This document shows positions 1 to 8,800 of a DNA stretch of 64,000 bases, piece by piece. The notes under the pieces are model-generated. The model did not search any database and was not told the origin of the DNA. It saw only the letters and a list, made by a program, of their open reading frames with translations. Location of the stretch: the NCBI RefSeq assembly GCF_001458355.1, contig NZ_CYSA01000028.1, forward strand, positions 1-64,000, in the 5' to 3' direction. This stretch comes from Thalassovita gelatinovora. Lineage in GTDB: Bacteria; Pseudomonadota; Alphaproteobacteria; Rhodobacterales; Rhodobacteraceae. A program made the position numbers and the translations under genes. Numbering within the stretch: the first letter of the stretch is position 1; each line of letters opens with the position of its first letter.

Positions 1-433
1 GGCGTATCATCGGTTGGGCTGTCAGCAATCGCATGAAGCGTGACCTGGCGATCCGGGCTCTGAAAATGGCCATCGCTTTCCGAGCGCCACCAAAGGGCTG
101 CATCTTCCACAGCGACAGGGGCAGCCAATACTGTTCGCATGACTACCAGAAGATCCTGCGCCAGCATGGCTTCAAAGTCTCCATGAGCGGCAAAGGTAAT
201 TGTTATGACAATGCGGCCGTCGAGACATTCTTCAAAACCATCAAGGCCGAGCTGATCTGGCGGCGGTCATGGGCAACCAGGCGGCAAACTGAGATGGCTA
301 TCTTCGAATACATCAATGGCTTCTATAATCCGCGCCGACGCCATTCAGCACTGGGCTGGAAAAGCCCCGTCGCTTTTGAGCGGAAGGTGGCTTAAACGAG
401 CACTTGGGGCGGCACGAAACCGTGACAGGTCCA
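1..433 (+). mobile_element. Right end of an IS3-family insertion sequence
   Basis: The element enters from the left edge. It holds the 3' part of the orfB transposase and then a short tail. The tail ends in GTGACAGGTCCA at about 422-433, which looks like a terminal inverted repeat, and reading of an unrelated decayed gene starts right after it. The left end, orfA and the partner inverted repeat lie outside the window, so intactness cannot be judged. Confidence 0.75.
3..395 (+). CDS. IS3-family transposase OrfB, C-terminal part (partial at the left edge)
   Basis: This is the last 130 codons of a DDE integrase-core transposase, open to the window edge in frame 3. It begins RIIGWAVSNRMKRDL, the usual stretch between the first and second catalytic aspartates. 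HSDRGSQY supplies the second Asp and NAAVETFFKTIKAE the catalytic Glu; YNPRRRHSALG is the typical C-terminal motif. The first Asp lies upstream of the window. It belongs to a different IS3 branch from the element at 31.7 kb. The visible part has no frameshift, so the gene may be functional. Confidence 0.9.
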   Translation, partial: RIIGWAVSNRMKRDLAIRALKMAIAFRAPPKGCIFHSDRGSQYCSHDYQKILRQHGFKVSMSGKGNCYDNAAVETFFKTIKAELIWRRSWATRRQTEMAIFEYINGFYNPRRRHSALGWKSPVAFERKVA

Positions 434-575
434 GCCCGTTGGCACGCAGGATCAGCGGGTGAGGTCGATCCCGGAGATTTCGGGATGGGCCAGAGCCAGC
501 ATAGAGAACCTGGGGATCAGATCCACGAGCGCTGCGACATTCACAACCGCAGCGCCGCGGATCCTGATCACCGTA
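434..575 (-). pseudogene. Decayed fragment of an NDP-forming acyl-CoA synthetase (ATP-grasp end)
   Basis: The minus strand reads RGAAVVNVAALVDLIPRFSM, then LALAHPEISGIDL, and after a one-base shift PLILRANGL. This matches the C-terminal pattern of ATP-grasp acyl-CoA synthetases, in which an RGxPxxDVxAL segment is followed by a PEIxELDINPL motif. One lost A in the expected Asn codon explains the shift, and a stop lies just upstream. The fragment touches the IS terminus at 433, so the gene was probably split by the insertion and then eroded. The family call rests on motif likeness only. Confidence 0.45.
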
Positions 576-792
576 TTCGCCCGCCAGTCTACGCGAGATC
601 AAAGTTCCGCGTGACGGCGTTTGTTCTACCTGCACCGATCAGCGTCAACACCCGTCGGGCTTCGGTCGCAGCTGGATAAAAAATCATTTGCATTTTACGT
701 CCGCATTCAGACGGTGTAGCCTGTTGAACCGGATTTCGGTCACAGGCCACCTTTCCTTGAAAATCACCGTTTCAATGTTTCTGCCTTTGTTC
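576..792. other. Spacer without a recognisable gene
   Basis: About 220 bases between the decayed fragment and the end of the gamma-glutamyltransferase gene. Short open frames here do not look like proteins, and no clear terminator was seen. Confidence 0.5.
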
Positions 793-2358
793 TCACGCAA
801 AGGCCACTGTGCCATCCCATGCGTCATCAGCCGCTCCGGTCATCTGGCCTGATGCGTCGACGCCAACGGCGTGAACGATTCCAAGATGGTTAAGATGACC
901 ACGCTCGGAAAGTTCCGGGGAAAATCCCCGCGCCGTCAACTCCGCGATGACCTCTGTCCCGATATCCCGGTGTACCCGCGGTCGGTCGTCTTTCAAATTG
1001 ACCCGCGGCCGGGCCACAGCCTCTTGCAGGTCCAACCCCCGGTCGATCACGTTCGCGATCACCTGGACGATTGCACCGGGGATCCGTTCGGACCCGGCTG
1101 CACCGATCGTCAAGATGGGATGGCCGTTCCGGCTGACAATGACCGGTGCCATTTCGGTCACGTCGCGCAGGCCCGGGGCCGGGTCGGTTTCCATACGATA
1201 GCTTTTCGCGGGCAGCAGCCCAAAGGTCGGCTCTATACATCTAAGGCCGAAATGCGGCCCGATCGAACAGGTCAACGCCACACTGGCACCGCTGGCATCC
1301 AGCGTCGAAAGATGGGTGGTGTCCTGATCCTCTTCGACCACGCATTCCGGTTCGGTCCCGGCGCGGTGCTGGACCATGTTGGCCGGCTGGCTCAGTTCTT
1401 TTCGGATGGCTTCCGCACGACTGGCCACGAAGTCCGGGGACACCAGCATTTCCAAGGCCAGGCCGTCGGGCTTGGGTTCAAGCGTGCCAAGACGTTGCGG
1501 GCGGTCGGCGAAACAGGTCCGGATGGTCAGGATCAGCCGCAGCGCTTCGTCGGCGGTCATGTTCGATCCGAAAGCCGGAAACTGATCGAGGATCATCAAC
1601 ATCTGGATCAGGCTGTGCCCCCAGCCTTGCCGCCCGATCGTCGAAACCGTGCAATCACGAAACCGCCCATGCAGCAATTCGCCTTCGCGCGCGTCGTTCC
1701 CAGCAAGATCGGCGGGCGTCCAATAGCCGCCGTTGTCGCGGACACCTGCCACGAGTTGCCGCGCCGTTTCCCCTTGGGTGATGGCCGCCGCACCGTTATT
1801 TGCGAAATCCCTGAGCAGCGCGCCCAGGCGCGGATGCCGGAAATCCATGCCGTCGCCGGGCCGCGAATAGGTCATTGCCTGATTGGCGGCAAGCTGGTCG
1901 GCCCTGAGCGCCCATACCGCGCTCAGGTGTTCCGGGGGTCGGAAACCCTGCTCGGCGAGTTTGATCGCCGGGCTGGCAACTTCTCCGAGGGGCAACCGGC
2001 CAAAACGCCGATGCAACTGGCCAAGCGCCTGAGGAAGCCCCGGAATGCCCGCACAAGCAAGCCCCGTCATTTCGCCCGCGATGTCCGGGGGCAGGGGGAT
2101 GCTCGATGGGGCCGCACTTGCCCCGTCAATGGCTGCAAATGCGCCGTTCGAACCCCGCACAAGGATCTGCGCCCGTCCCAGTAGGCTGGCATTCGCCGGG
2201 TCGCTGACGCAGATCGCAAGCGTTGCCGCAACCGCCGCATCCGCCGCACTTCCCCCCTTGCGCAGGATTTCTGCGCCCGCTTCAGCGGCATAGGGGGAGC
2301 CGGCCGCAACCACCCCGGCATGGATACCCCTGCCGGCCTTATCGTTCATTTCGGTCAT
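793..2358 (-). CDS. Gamma-glutamyltransferase family protein, probably cytoplasmic
   Basis: A 521-residue member of the gamma-glutamyltranspeptidase family (N-terminal nucleophile hydrolases). The family is made as one chain and self-cleaves before a Thr that becomes the nucleophile, here Thr347 in DTTHLSTLDASG. The N-terminal AGVVAAGSPYAAEAGAEILR with GGSAADAAVA and the C-terminal TIGAAGSERIPGAIVQVI are also family features. There is no signal peptide, unlike E. coli Ggt, so it should act in the cytoplasm. A GGAG ribosome-binding site lies 7 bases before the ATG. It is the last gene of a peptide-type ABC importer operon, 15 bases after the permease gene. The inferred job is to remove a gamma-glutamyl group from the imported compound. 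Confidence 0.85.
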   Translation of the reverse strand: MTEMNDKAGRGIHAGVVAAGSPYAAEAGAEILRKGGSAADAAVAATLAICVSDPANASLLGRAQILVRGSNGAFAAIDGASAAPSSIPLPPDIAGEMTGLACAGIPGLPQALGQLHRRFGRLPLGEVASPAIKLAEQGFRPPEHLSAVWALRADQLAANQAMTYSRPGDGMDFRHPRLGALLRDFANNGAAAITQGETARQLVAGVRDNGGYWTPADLAGNDAREGELLHGRFRDCTVSTIGRQGWGHSLIQMLMILDQFPAFGSNMTADEALRLILTIRTCFADRPQRLGTLEPKPDGLALEMLVSPDFVASRAEAIRKELSQPANMVQHRAGTEPECVVEEDQDTTHLSTLDASGASVALTCSIGPHFGLRCIEPTFGLLPAKSYRMETDPAPGLRDVTEMAPVIVSRNGHPILTIGAAGSERIPGAIVQVIANVIDRGLDLQEAVARPRVNLKDDRPRVHRDIGTEVIAELTARGFSPELSERGHLNHLGIVHAVGVDASGQMTGAADDAWDGTVAFA

Positions 2359-2373
2359 GATTGTCTCCGCCTG

Positions 2374-3231
2374 TTAACGCCTGGCGCTCTGAGTTCTCGG
2401 GTCAAGGACGTCGCGCAGCCCGTCGCCCAGTAGGTTGAAACCCATAACGGTTATGAAGATCGCTGCACCGGAATAGATCGCGGCCGCAGGAGCCACTTCC
2501 ATGAAACTGCGCGCTTCGTTCAGCATCCGCCCCCAGGACGGTGCCGGAGGCGGCAGGCCAAGGCCGAGGAAGCTCAGCCCTGCCTCGCCCAGGATCGCAG
2601 TGGGGAATTTCAGCGTGGTCTGGATCAGGATCGGGCCGATGCAGTTCGGCAAGACATCCTGAACAAGGATCACCGTCGGCCGTTTGCCCAATGCACGGGC
2701 GGCCAGCACATAGTCGCTTTCCTTGCGTTGCAGGACGGATGCCCGCACCACGCGTGCAAAGCGCGGGATGCCGACAATGGTTAGGGCGATCACGATTGCC
2801 GTCATCGTCCCGCCGAATGCCGCGACCAGTGCAATCGCCAGCAAAAGCCCGGGAAAAGCCATCAGCGCATCCATTCCGCGCATGATCACGACATCAGTCA
2901 TCCCCCCGACATAGCCCGACAGCGCACCAAGCCCGACCCCGAGGATCAGAGACGCGAAAGTGACATAAAACCCGACACGCAAGGAGATAGAGCCGCCATA
3001 GACGATCCGTGTCAGGATATCGCGGCCGAACTGGTCGGTGCCCAGAAGATGCGCCGCCGAACTGCCCTGAAGCGCATTGCGCACATCCATTTTGTTCGGG
3101 TCCCAAGGTAACACCCAAGGCAACAGAACCGTGGCGAGGACTAGGACGCTGACCAGCACCACCCCGATCATCGCCAATCGATTGCGCCTAAGCTTGCGGA
3201 GCAGAAGTTTAGTTTCCGGCGAGATCATCAT
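2374..3231 (-). CDS. ABC transporter permease, DppC/OppC type
   Basis: A 285-residue inner-membrane permease of the peptide/nickel importer class. An N-terminal helix (about residues 18-40) is followed by HLLGTDQFGRDILTRIVYGG, the signature of DppC-type subunits. Five further helices and the EAA loop (residues about 180-200, ARALGKRPTVILVQDVLPN) contact the ATPases. It is the second permease of the importer encoded at 2.4-7.8 kb and lies between the binding-protein gene and the gamma-glutamyltransferase gene. The start is ATGATG; either codon may be used. Confidence 0.9.
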   Translation of the reverse strand: MMISPETKLLLRKLRRNRLAMIGVVLVSVLVLATVLLPWVLPWDPNKMDVRNALQGSSAAHLLGTDQFGRDILTRIVYGGSISLRVGFYVTFASLILGVGLGALSGYVGGMTDVVIMRGMDALMAFPGLLLAIALVAAFGGTMTAIVIALTIVGIPRFARVVRASVLQRKESDYVLAARALGKRPTVILVQDVLPNCIGPILIQTTLKFPTAILGEAGLSFLGLGLPPPAPSWGRMLNEARSFMEVAPAAAIYSGAAIFITVMGFNLLGDGLRDVLDPRTQSARR

Positions 3232-3292
3232 GACCGTGCTTTCTCGTAGCGAAGTGGTGGAGTGGCGGGCCCCGCAAGGCCCGCCGCTTGTA

Positions 3293-4825
3293 TCAGCGGT
3301 TCAGCCAGACGAAGGCCAGACCGCCCTCGGCATTGGCCAGGTTGCCCTCACGATCGGTGCGGAAATCCTTGACGTCCGACCGCCATGCCAGGGTCTTGGG
3401 CGCGAAATAAAGCATCGAATGCGGAACCTCTGCCTGGATGATGTCGAACACCTTCTGGTAAATCGCCTTGCGCGCGGCGGCATCGCTTTCGACACGCCCC
3501 TGCGCGATCAGCGCTTCGACCTCGGCATTCTCGTAGCCACCGGCGAAATAGTTCGCAGGGCCTGACTTGACGTAGAAGCGGCCATAGCGGCTGTCGGGAT
3601 CGGCGTACCAACCGGCACCCGAAATCACCATGTGGTATTCCCCCGCCTTCATCCGTTCCTTAAGCGCCGCCCAGTCGGACACTTCGATCTTGGCGTCGAA
3701 GCCTGCTTCGATCAGCTGTGCCTGAACCATCTGGGCATCGTCGAGATAGGTCGACCGGCTTTCAATGGTGATCGGAAGCCCATCGGGATAACCCGCCTCG
3801 GTCAGAAGCGCCTTGACCCGGTCCAGATCGCGAACCGGGGCCGGCCCGTCCATCCGCCAGAAACTGTTCTTGTCCCAGGTTTGGTTGTCCACATGGCCAA
3901 AACCGAAAGTACGCGCCAACATGATCTCTTCCCGATCCAGCGCGGCATCGACCGCTTGTCGGACCAGAACGTTGTCGAACGGCGCCGCCGCGTTGTTCAT
4001 GATCGCAATGCGCCACTTGTTGCCTTGTTCCGCTTTGATTTCGAACCCGCGGTCGGTATCGGCCAGAAGGGACGGAAGAAGCTGCGCAGGCACCGAGGTG
4101 ATGATATCGACGGCACCGGTCCTGAGCGCGGTCATCCGTGCCGCGTCATCGCTGACCGGAAGAAACACGATCTCATCCACATGCGGCGCATCGGCCTGCC
4201 AGTAGTCGGCGAATTTCGACACTGTAAGATGGTCGTTCTTGACCCATTCGACATAGGTGAACGGGCCGGTGCCAATCGGTTGGGTGATGGTGCCGTCGGC
4301 ATTGACGCTTTCGGGCGGGATGATCGCGGCCCAGACGCCTGCAAGGTTGGACAGCAATGGTGCGAAAGGTGCGTTCAAGTGCAGCGCCACGGTGTAATTG
4401 TCGATCACCTCGACATGATCCACCGGTTCCAGAGCGACGCGCCGACGTGAGCCGGTATTGGGATCGAGGATCCGCTCGATCGAAAACTTGACGTCCTCGG
4501 CCGTCATTTCGCGGCCATTATGGAATTTCACACCTTCTTGCAGGTCAAAAGTATAGACCAACCCGTCTTCGGAAATGGTCCAGCTCTTGGCCAGCCAGGG
4601 AACGAGGTTCAGGTTGATGTCGTAGTTCAGCAGACCCTCGCCGACCTGGCCAAGCACCCATTCGGTGTAAAACCCTTGCAGCACATGCGGGTCCAGCCCG
4701 TTGGTTACATTGGTAGAGGCGATACCGACCTTCAGCGTTCCACCGTCTTGCGGCGTTTCCGCCTGCGCAGGGCTGGAGAACACCAGCCCGGCCAGCGCCA
4801 GTGAAGTAAGTAGATGTTTCAGCAT
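3293..4825 (-). CDS. ABC transporter substrate-binding protein, peptide family (SBP_bac_5)
   Basis: A 510-residue periplasmic binding protein with a clear signal peptide, cut after SSPAQA at about residue 22. It has the family-5 pattern: GGTLKVGI at the mature N-terminus, then YTFDLQEGVKFHNGREMTAEDVKFSIERI, and further on PIGTGPFTYVEW. Relatives bind di- and oligopeptides, opines, glutathione or nickel, and the sequence does not say which. The gene sits between the two permease genes. A GGAG site stands 8 bases before the ATG. The cytosolic gamma-glutamyltransferase at the operon end makes a gamma-glutamyl ligand plausible. Confidence 0.92.
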   Translation of the reverse strand: MLKHLLTSLALAGLVFSSPAQAETPQDGGTLKVGIASTNVTNGLDPHVLQGFYTEWVLGQVGEGLLNYDINLNLVPWLAKSWTISEDGLVYTFDLQEGVKFHNGREMTAEDVKFSIERILDPNTGSRRRVALEPVDHVEVIDNYTVALHLNAPFAPLLSNLAGVWAAIIPPESVNADGTITQPIGTGPFTYVEWVKNDHLTVSKFADYWQADAPHVDEIVFLPVSDDAARMTALRTGAVDIITSVPAQLLPSLLADTDRGFEIKAEQGNKWRIAIMNNAAAPFDNVLVRQAVDAALDREEIMLARTFGFGHVDNQTWDKNSFWRMDGPAPVRDLDRVKALLTEAGYPDGLPITIESRSTYLDDAQMVQAQLIEAGFDAKIEVSDWAALKERMKAGEYHMVISGAGWYADPDSRYGRFYVKSGPANYFAGGYENAEVEALIAQGRVESDAAARKAIYQKVFDIIQAEVPHSMLYFAPKTLAWRSDVKDFRTDREGNLANAEGGLAFVWLNR

Positions 4826-4867
4826 ATTATTTTCTCCTACTGTTGGGGAATGACCGGTTCTTGCCGG

Positions 4868-5815
4868 TCAATTTAGTTTCACGCGTGGGTCGAGGAACCG
4901 GTAACTGATGTCGACCAGCAGGCTGACTGCAACATAGACAAGGGCTGCAAACAGCACGACGCCTTGGATCAGTGCATAGTCGCGTTCGTAAACAGCGGTC
5001 ACGGCGAGCTTGCCGATACCGGGCCAGGCAAAGATGGTTTCGGTCAACACCGCGCCTTCAAGCAGCCCGCCGAATTGCAATCCGATGATGGTGACGGTGG
5101 GGATCATGGCGTTTTTCAGAACATGCAGGCCGATGACAATACGTTCGGGGGCCCCTTTGGCACGGGCCGTGCGCACATATTCTTGTGACATCTGTTCGAT
5201 CATCTCGGCCCGCACCAGCCGGGTGAGATTGGCGGCCATCGCGGTCCCAAGTGTCAGTGCCGGCATGATCAGGTGCTTCGTGGCCGTCCACGGGTCTTCG
5301 AAGAACGGGACATATCCCATCGACGGCAGCAGGCCGAGCATCTGCGAGAAGAACAGGATCAACAGGATCCCGAACCAGAAATTCGGTACCGAGATGCCAA
5401 AAAGTGCGATCCCCATCGCCCCGAAATCAAGCAGTGATCCGCGATAAAGCGCTGCGACGATACCCGCCGGGATCGAGATCACGATCGCGACGATGGCGCT
5501 GGCAAAGGCCAGAAGCAGTGTCGCGGGAAACCGGTCCGCGATCATATCCAGGATCGGTTCCTTGGTGTAAAGCGAACTGCCGAAATCACCAGTCAGGATG
5601 TTTCCGAGCCAAGTGAAATACTGAACGACGATTGGCTGATCCAGACCGTATTTGGCCCGCAGAACCGCTTCGACCACGGGGTCAGTGTGACCTTCGCCCA
5701 TCAACACATCGACCGGATCGCCGGGCACAAGATGGACAAGCGAAAACACCAGAACCGACAGGATAAGCAGGACCGGAACGAGTTGTAACAGTCGACGAAG
5801 AATGAATTTAAGCAT
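4868..5815 (-). CDS. ABC transporter permease, DppB/OppB type
   Basis: A 315-residue permease with the DppB hallmarks: an N-terminal helix (about residues 8-28), then HLVPGDPVDVLMGEG and KYGLDQPIVVQYFTWL, then five helices with an EAA loop (EYVRTARAKGAPERIVIGLH). It pairs with the DppC-type subunit at 2374-3231. The ATG at 5815 overlaps the stop of the ATPase gene upstream by one base (TGATG). A GTG one codon earlier is possible, but ATG is preferred because the translated overlap is typical of coupled genes. Confidence 0.92.
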   Translation of the reverse strand: MLKFILRRLLQLVPVLLILSVLVFSLVHLVPGDPVDVLMGEGHTDPVVEAVLRAKYGLDQPIVVQYFTWLGNILTGDFGSSLYTKEPILDMIADRFPATLLLAFASAIVAIVISIPAGIVAALYRGSLLDFGAMGIALFGISVPNFWFGILLILFFSQMLGLLPSMGYVPFFEDPWTATKHLIMPALTLGTAMAANLTRLVRAEMIEQMSQEYVRTARAKGAPERIVIGLHVLKNAMIPTVTIIGLQFGGLLEGAVLTETIFAWPGIGKLAVTAVYERDYALIQGVVLFAALVYVAVSLLVDISYRFLDPRVKLN

Positions 5816-6825
5816 CACTTGGTTCCTTCCGCCGAATCCCAGATCGGCCCGCGCATCACGTCATCAAGCCGGGCGCAGGCGGCGGAACGCCTATCGCCGG
5901 CCGGGGTCATTGCCGGAACCGATTGCGCACAGATCGGGGCAGCATGAGGACACCGCGTCCGGAAGGCGCAACCTGATGGCGGGGTCAGGGGACTCGGCAC
6001 GTCGCCTTCGAGCAAGGTATGTTGACCCGGATGCGCCGGATCTGGGATCGGCACCGCCGAAATCAGCGCGCGGGTGTAGGGATGGGCCGGATCCGAGAAA
6101 ACAGCCTCGGTTGGGCCGGTTTCGACGACCCGGCCAAGATACATCACCGTCAGCCGGTCGCAAAAGGACCGCACCACGGCAAGATTGTGCGAGATGAACA
6201 GAAAGCTCAGCCCGAAATCCGCCCGCAATTCGCTGAGCAAATTAAGAATTTGCGCCTGTACCGATACGTCGAGCGCCGAAACCGCTTCGTCCGCGATCAG
6301 CAGCTTCGGCTCAGGGGCAAGTGCGCGCGCGATGCATATACGCTGTCGCTGGCCGCCGGAAAATTCGTGCGGATAGCGGCTGTAATCGGCCGCTTTCAAC
6401 CCGACCCGTTCCAGAAGCGCCTCGGCCCTCTTGCGCCGGTCCGGTCCTTTCAACCCATCGGCAATTGACGCCCCGACGATGCGGCGCGGGTTCAGCGCCC
6501 CGAACGGGTCCTGAAGCACGATCTGCATGTCGCGCCGCAGCGCCCTGAGGTCGGCGGAACGGGCCGAACCGACATCGCGCCCCATAAACGTGACGCGCCC
6601 GGCAGAAGGTTCATAAAGATGCAAAATCGCCCGCGCCAAGGTCGATTTCCCGCAGCCGCTTTCGCCGACAATGCCCAGGCTTTCGCCCGGATAGAGCGTA
6701 AGACTTACATCCTCGACCGCATGGAGCCATTGCGAAGGACGTCCCAGAACGTCCGAGGCGACCGCAAACCGCTGGACCAGTCCTTCGACTTCCAGAAGCG
6801 GGGCGTTCAGATTAGATTCATTCAT
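5815..6825 (-). CDS. ABC transporter ATP-binding protein, DppF/OppF type
   Basis: A 336-residue ATPase. Walker A GESGCGKSTLAR, signature EFSGGQRQRICIARALA and Walker B LLIADEAVSALD are all intact. The C-terminal oligopeptide-transporter extension carries three Cys in AFRTRCPHAAPIC, a pattern that can hold an iron-sulfur cluster in some relatives. It overlaps the next ATPase gene upstream by 8 bases and the permease gene downstream by one base, so the operon is tightly coupled. It should form a heterodimer with the 6818-7804 product. Confidence 0.92.
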   Translation of the reverse strand: MNESNLNAPLLEVEGLVQRFAVASDVLGRPSQWLHAVEDVSLTLYPGESLGIVGESGCGKSTLARAILHLYEPSAGRVTFMGRDVGSARSADLRALRRDMQIVLQDPFGALNPRRIVGASIADGLKGPDRRKRAEALLERVGLKAADYSRYPHEFSGGQRQRICIARALAPEPKLLIADEAVSALDVSVQAQILNLLSELRADFGLSFLFISHNLAVVRSFCDRLTVMYLGRVVETGPTEAVFSDPAHPYTRALISAVPIPDPAHPGQHTLLEGDVPSPLTPPSGCAFRTRCPHAAPICAQSVPAMTPAGDRRSAACARLDDVMRGPIWDSAEGTK

Positions 6826-7804
6826 AAAGCCAGCACCTTACCATACGTCCCTCGCCAACCCGGACCGGCGGATCGGTTTCACATTTTTCCGTCGAATGGG
6901 AACAGCGCGCACGAAAAGGACAGCCCTCGGGCAACTGCCGCATCGATGGCGCGCTGCCTTCCATTGTGGGCATCGGCTGGCCGTCGGGGACGCGATCGAC
7001 CCGCGGAACCGAGGCGAGCAATCCACGGGTGTAGGGATGTCGGGGATCCGCGAACAAAGCGGCCGTTGGGGCTTCTTCGACGATCCGGCCAGCATACATG
7101 ACGGCTATCCGATTTGCGGTTTCCGCCACCACACCGATATCGTGGGTGATCAGGACCACCGCGGTGCCAAACTCTTCGCGCAACTGGTCAATCAGGGCAA
7201 GGATCTGCGCCTGAACGGTCACGTCAAGCGCCGTGGTCGGTTCGTCCGCCACCAGAACCGCCGGATTGCACGACAGCGCCATTGCGATCATGACCCGCTG
7301 ACGCATGCCACCCGACAATTCGTGCGGGTACTGGCGCAGCCGACGCTCTGCGTCGGACATTCCGACGCGGCCCAGCATCTTTGCTGCGTGTTCGCGTGCG
7401 GCCCGCTTGCCCATCGACGTGTGCAGACGGATTGCTTCGATCAGCTGATAACCGACCGTCAAAACCGGGTTGAGCGAAGTCATCGGTTCCTGAAAGATCA
7501 TCGCGATTTTGTGGCCGCGGACCCGCGCCATTTCGGCCCTGCCCATTTCCGTCAGCCGGGCGGAATCAAGGACGATCTCACCGCCTACAATCGGGGTCAA
7601 CCCGAGCAACGACAGCGCAACCGTCGACTTGCCGCAACCCGACTCTCCGACGATGGCATAGGTTTCGCGCGGGGCCAGATCGAAGGTCACGCCATTGACT
7701 GCATGAATCGACGCCTCGTCCATGTCGTAGCGCACAACTAGATCGCGCACGGTCAGCACTGCGGTGTCATTTTCTGGCAGTTCGATTTCAGCGGCAGTGT
7801 TCAA
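6818..7804 (-). CDS. ABC transporter ATP-binding protein, DppD/OppD type (TTG start)
   Basis: A 328-residue ATPase with Walker A GESGCGKSTVALS, signature ELSGGMRQRVMIAMALS, Walker B VLVADEPTTALD and switch His in VLITHDIGVVA. The C-terminal extension has GCPFRARCSHSTEKC, as in other peptide-importer ATPases. The start looks to be TTG at 7804, because GGAGGAAG lies 6 bases upstream and no ATG occurs before the conserved VRDLVVRYD. It is the first structural gene of the importer operon, 90 bases after the LysR gene, and is transcribed the same way. Confidence 0.9.
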   Translation of the reverse strand: MNTAAEIELPENDTAVLTVRDLVVRYDMDEASIHAVNGVTFDLAPRETYAIVGESGCGKSTVALSLLGLTPIVGGEIVLDSARLTEMGRAEMARVRGHKIAMIFQEPMTSLNPVLTVGYQLIEAIRLHTSMGKRAAREHAAKMLGRVGMSDAERRLRQYPHELSGGMRQRVMIAMALSCNPAVLVADEPTTALDVTVQAQILALIDQLREEFGTAVVLITHDIGVVAETANRIAVMYAGRIVEEAPTAALFADPRHPYTRGLLASVPRVDRVPDGQPMPTMEGSAPSMRQLPEGCPFRARCSHSTEKCETDPPVRVGEGRMVRCWLYE

Positions 7805-7894
7805 CGGGTTCTTCCTCCATTTGCGGATAGAAAAACCATGGAACGATGGTCCTGCAACCTTATTACCGCAGGTAAATTCCGCATTACCTTGCGG

Positions 7895-8800
7895 TCAGAA
7901 AAACGTCTGTTTGGCCATGTCAGAGGTCGAACAGTCGCTTATAATTTTTGCAAACGCCTCGCTTTCGGCCGTTCGTTCGTAACTCGCCGGCCGAATCAGT
8001 GCCAGCTGATGGCGCAGTTCGGGGCGGAACGGCGCGACGGCGACTCTCTCACTATTGAGATCGCGCGCCATGAGGCTGTTGACGATGGTCACGCCCCGAC
8101 CACTTTCCACCAGCTTGACGGCCAGAGCCACGCTTGGCGTTTCAACGGTCACAAAGGGGGTGACGCGTGCCTGTCTGAAGGCGTGTTCGATGGGAAACCG
8201 GGCCGGATCGGTTTTTGACAACATGATCATCCGTTCCCCTGCCAGATCCTCCGGGCCGATCATGTCCCGGTCCGCCAGCGGATGATCCGATGGCAGAACG
8301 CAGACACTTGGAAACCAATCAAGCGGTTCCGTTTCTATCCCCGGGTGCTCGACGGGCAGAAACAACAGCGCCAGTTCCAGTTTGCGGCTCGCGACCTGGT
8401 CAACCAGAATCCGGGTCGGACGCGGTTCTATGGTCAGCCTGACATCCGGCCAAGCGCTTGAAAACGCCCCGACTGCCCGCGGGATCAGGGTATGGATCAG
8501 GCTCTGGGCACATCCGAATTTCAGCTCTCCGGCGCGTTTGTCCAAAAGGTCCGCAGTAATCCGCCTGAGATTGTTCATGCCAGCAAGGACCGTCTGGACT
8601 TCCTGCCGGATCGCATTGGCGGATCGCGTGGGGACAAGACGTCCGCCGACACGGTTGAACAGCGGGTATCCCAACTTGTCCTCAAGCCGTCCCAGCGTGC
8701 GGCTGATCGCGGGCTGGCCGACCCCAAGAAGCTTTGCGGCTTCCGAAACGGTTCCGGTCTCGAAAATCGCCGCTAATGCTTCCAGTTCACGCAGTCTCAT
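7895..8800 (-). CDS. LysR-family transcriptional regulator
   Basis: A 301-residue regulator. A winged helix-turn-helix sits at residues 2-60 (LEALAAIFETGTVSEAAKLL, GVGQPAISRTLGRLEDKLG), followed by the two-lobed effector domain from about residue 90. The ATG at 8800 is chosen because the frame is open for 55 codons upstream but the family N-terminus starts at MRLRELEAL. The gene lies directly before the peptide importer on the same strand, so it likely controls that operon, possibly also by read-through. The ligand is unknown. The closest family style is the group that includes opine and catabolic regulators. Confidence 0.88.
   Translation of the reverse strand: MRLRELEALAAIFETGTVSEAAKLLGVGQPAISRTLGRLEDKLGYPLFNRVGGRLVPTRSANAIRQEVQTVLAGMNNLRRITADLLDKRAGELKFGCAQSLIHTLIPRAVGAFSSAWPDVRLTIEPRPTRILVDQVASRKLELALLFLPVEHPGIETEPLDWFPSVCVLPSDHPLADRDMIGPEDLAGERMIMLSKTDPARFPIEHAFRQARVTPFVTVETPSVALAVKLVESGRGVTIVNSLMARDLNSERVAVAPFRPELRHQLALIRPASYERTAESEAFAKIISDCSTSDMAKQTFF

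Noticed and set aside
345-679. Two overlapping open frames (345-635 minus, 404-679 plus) as genes
   Set aside because: They cross the IS end; the only protein-like reading is the decayed synthetase fragment in two minus frames.
871-2184. 437-codon plus-strand open frame opposite the gamma-glutamyltransferase gene
   Set aside because: Antisense shadow with no protein-like composition; the minus-strand gene has all catalytic motifs.
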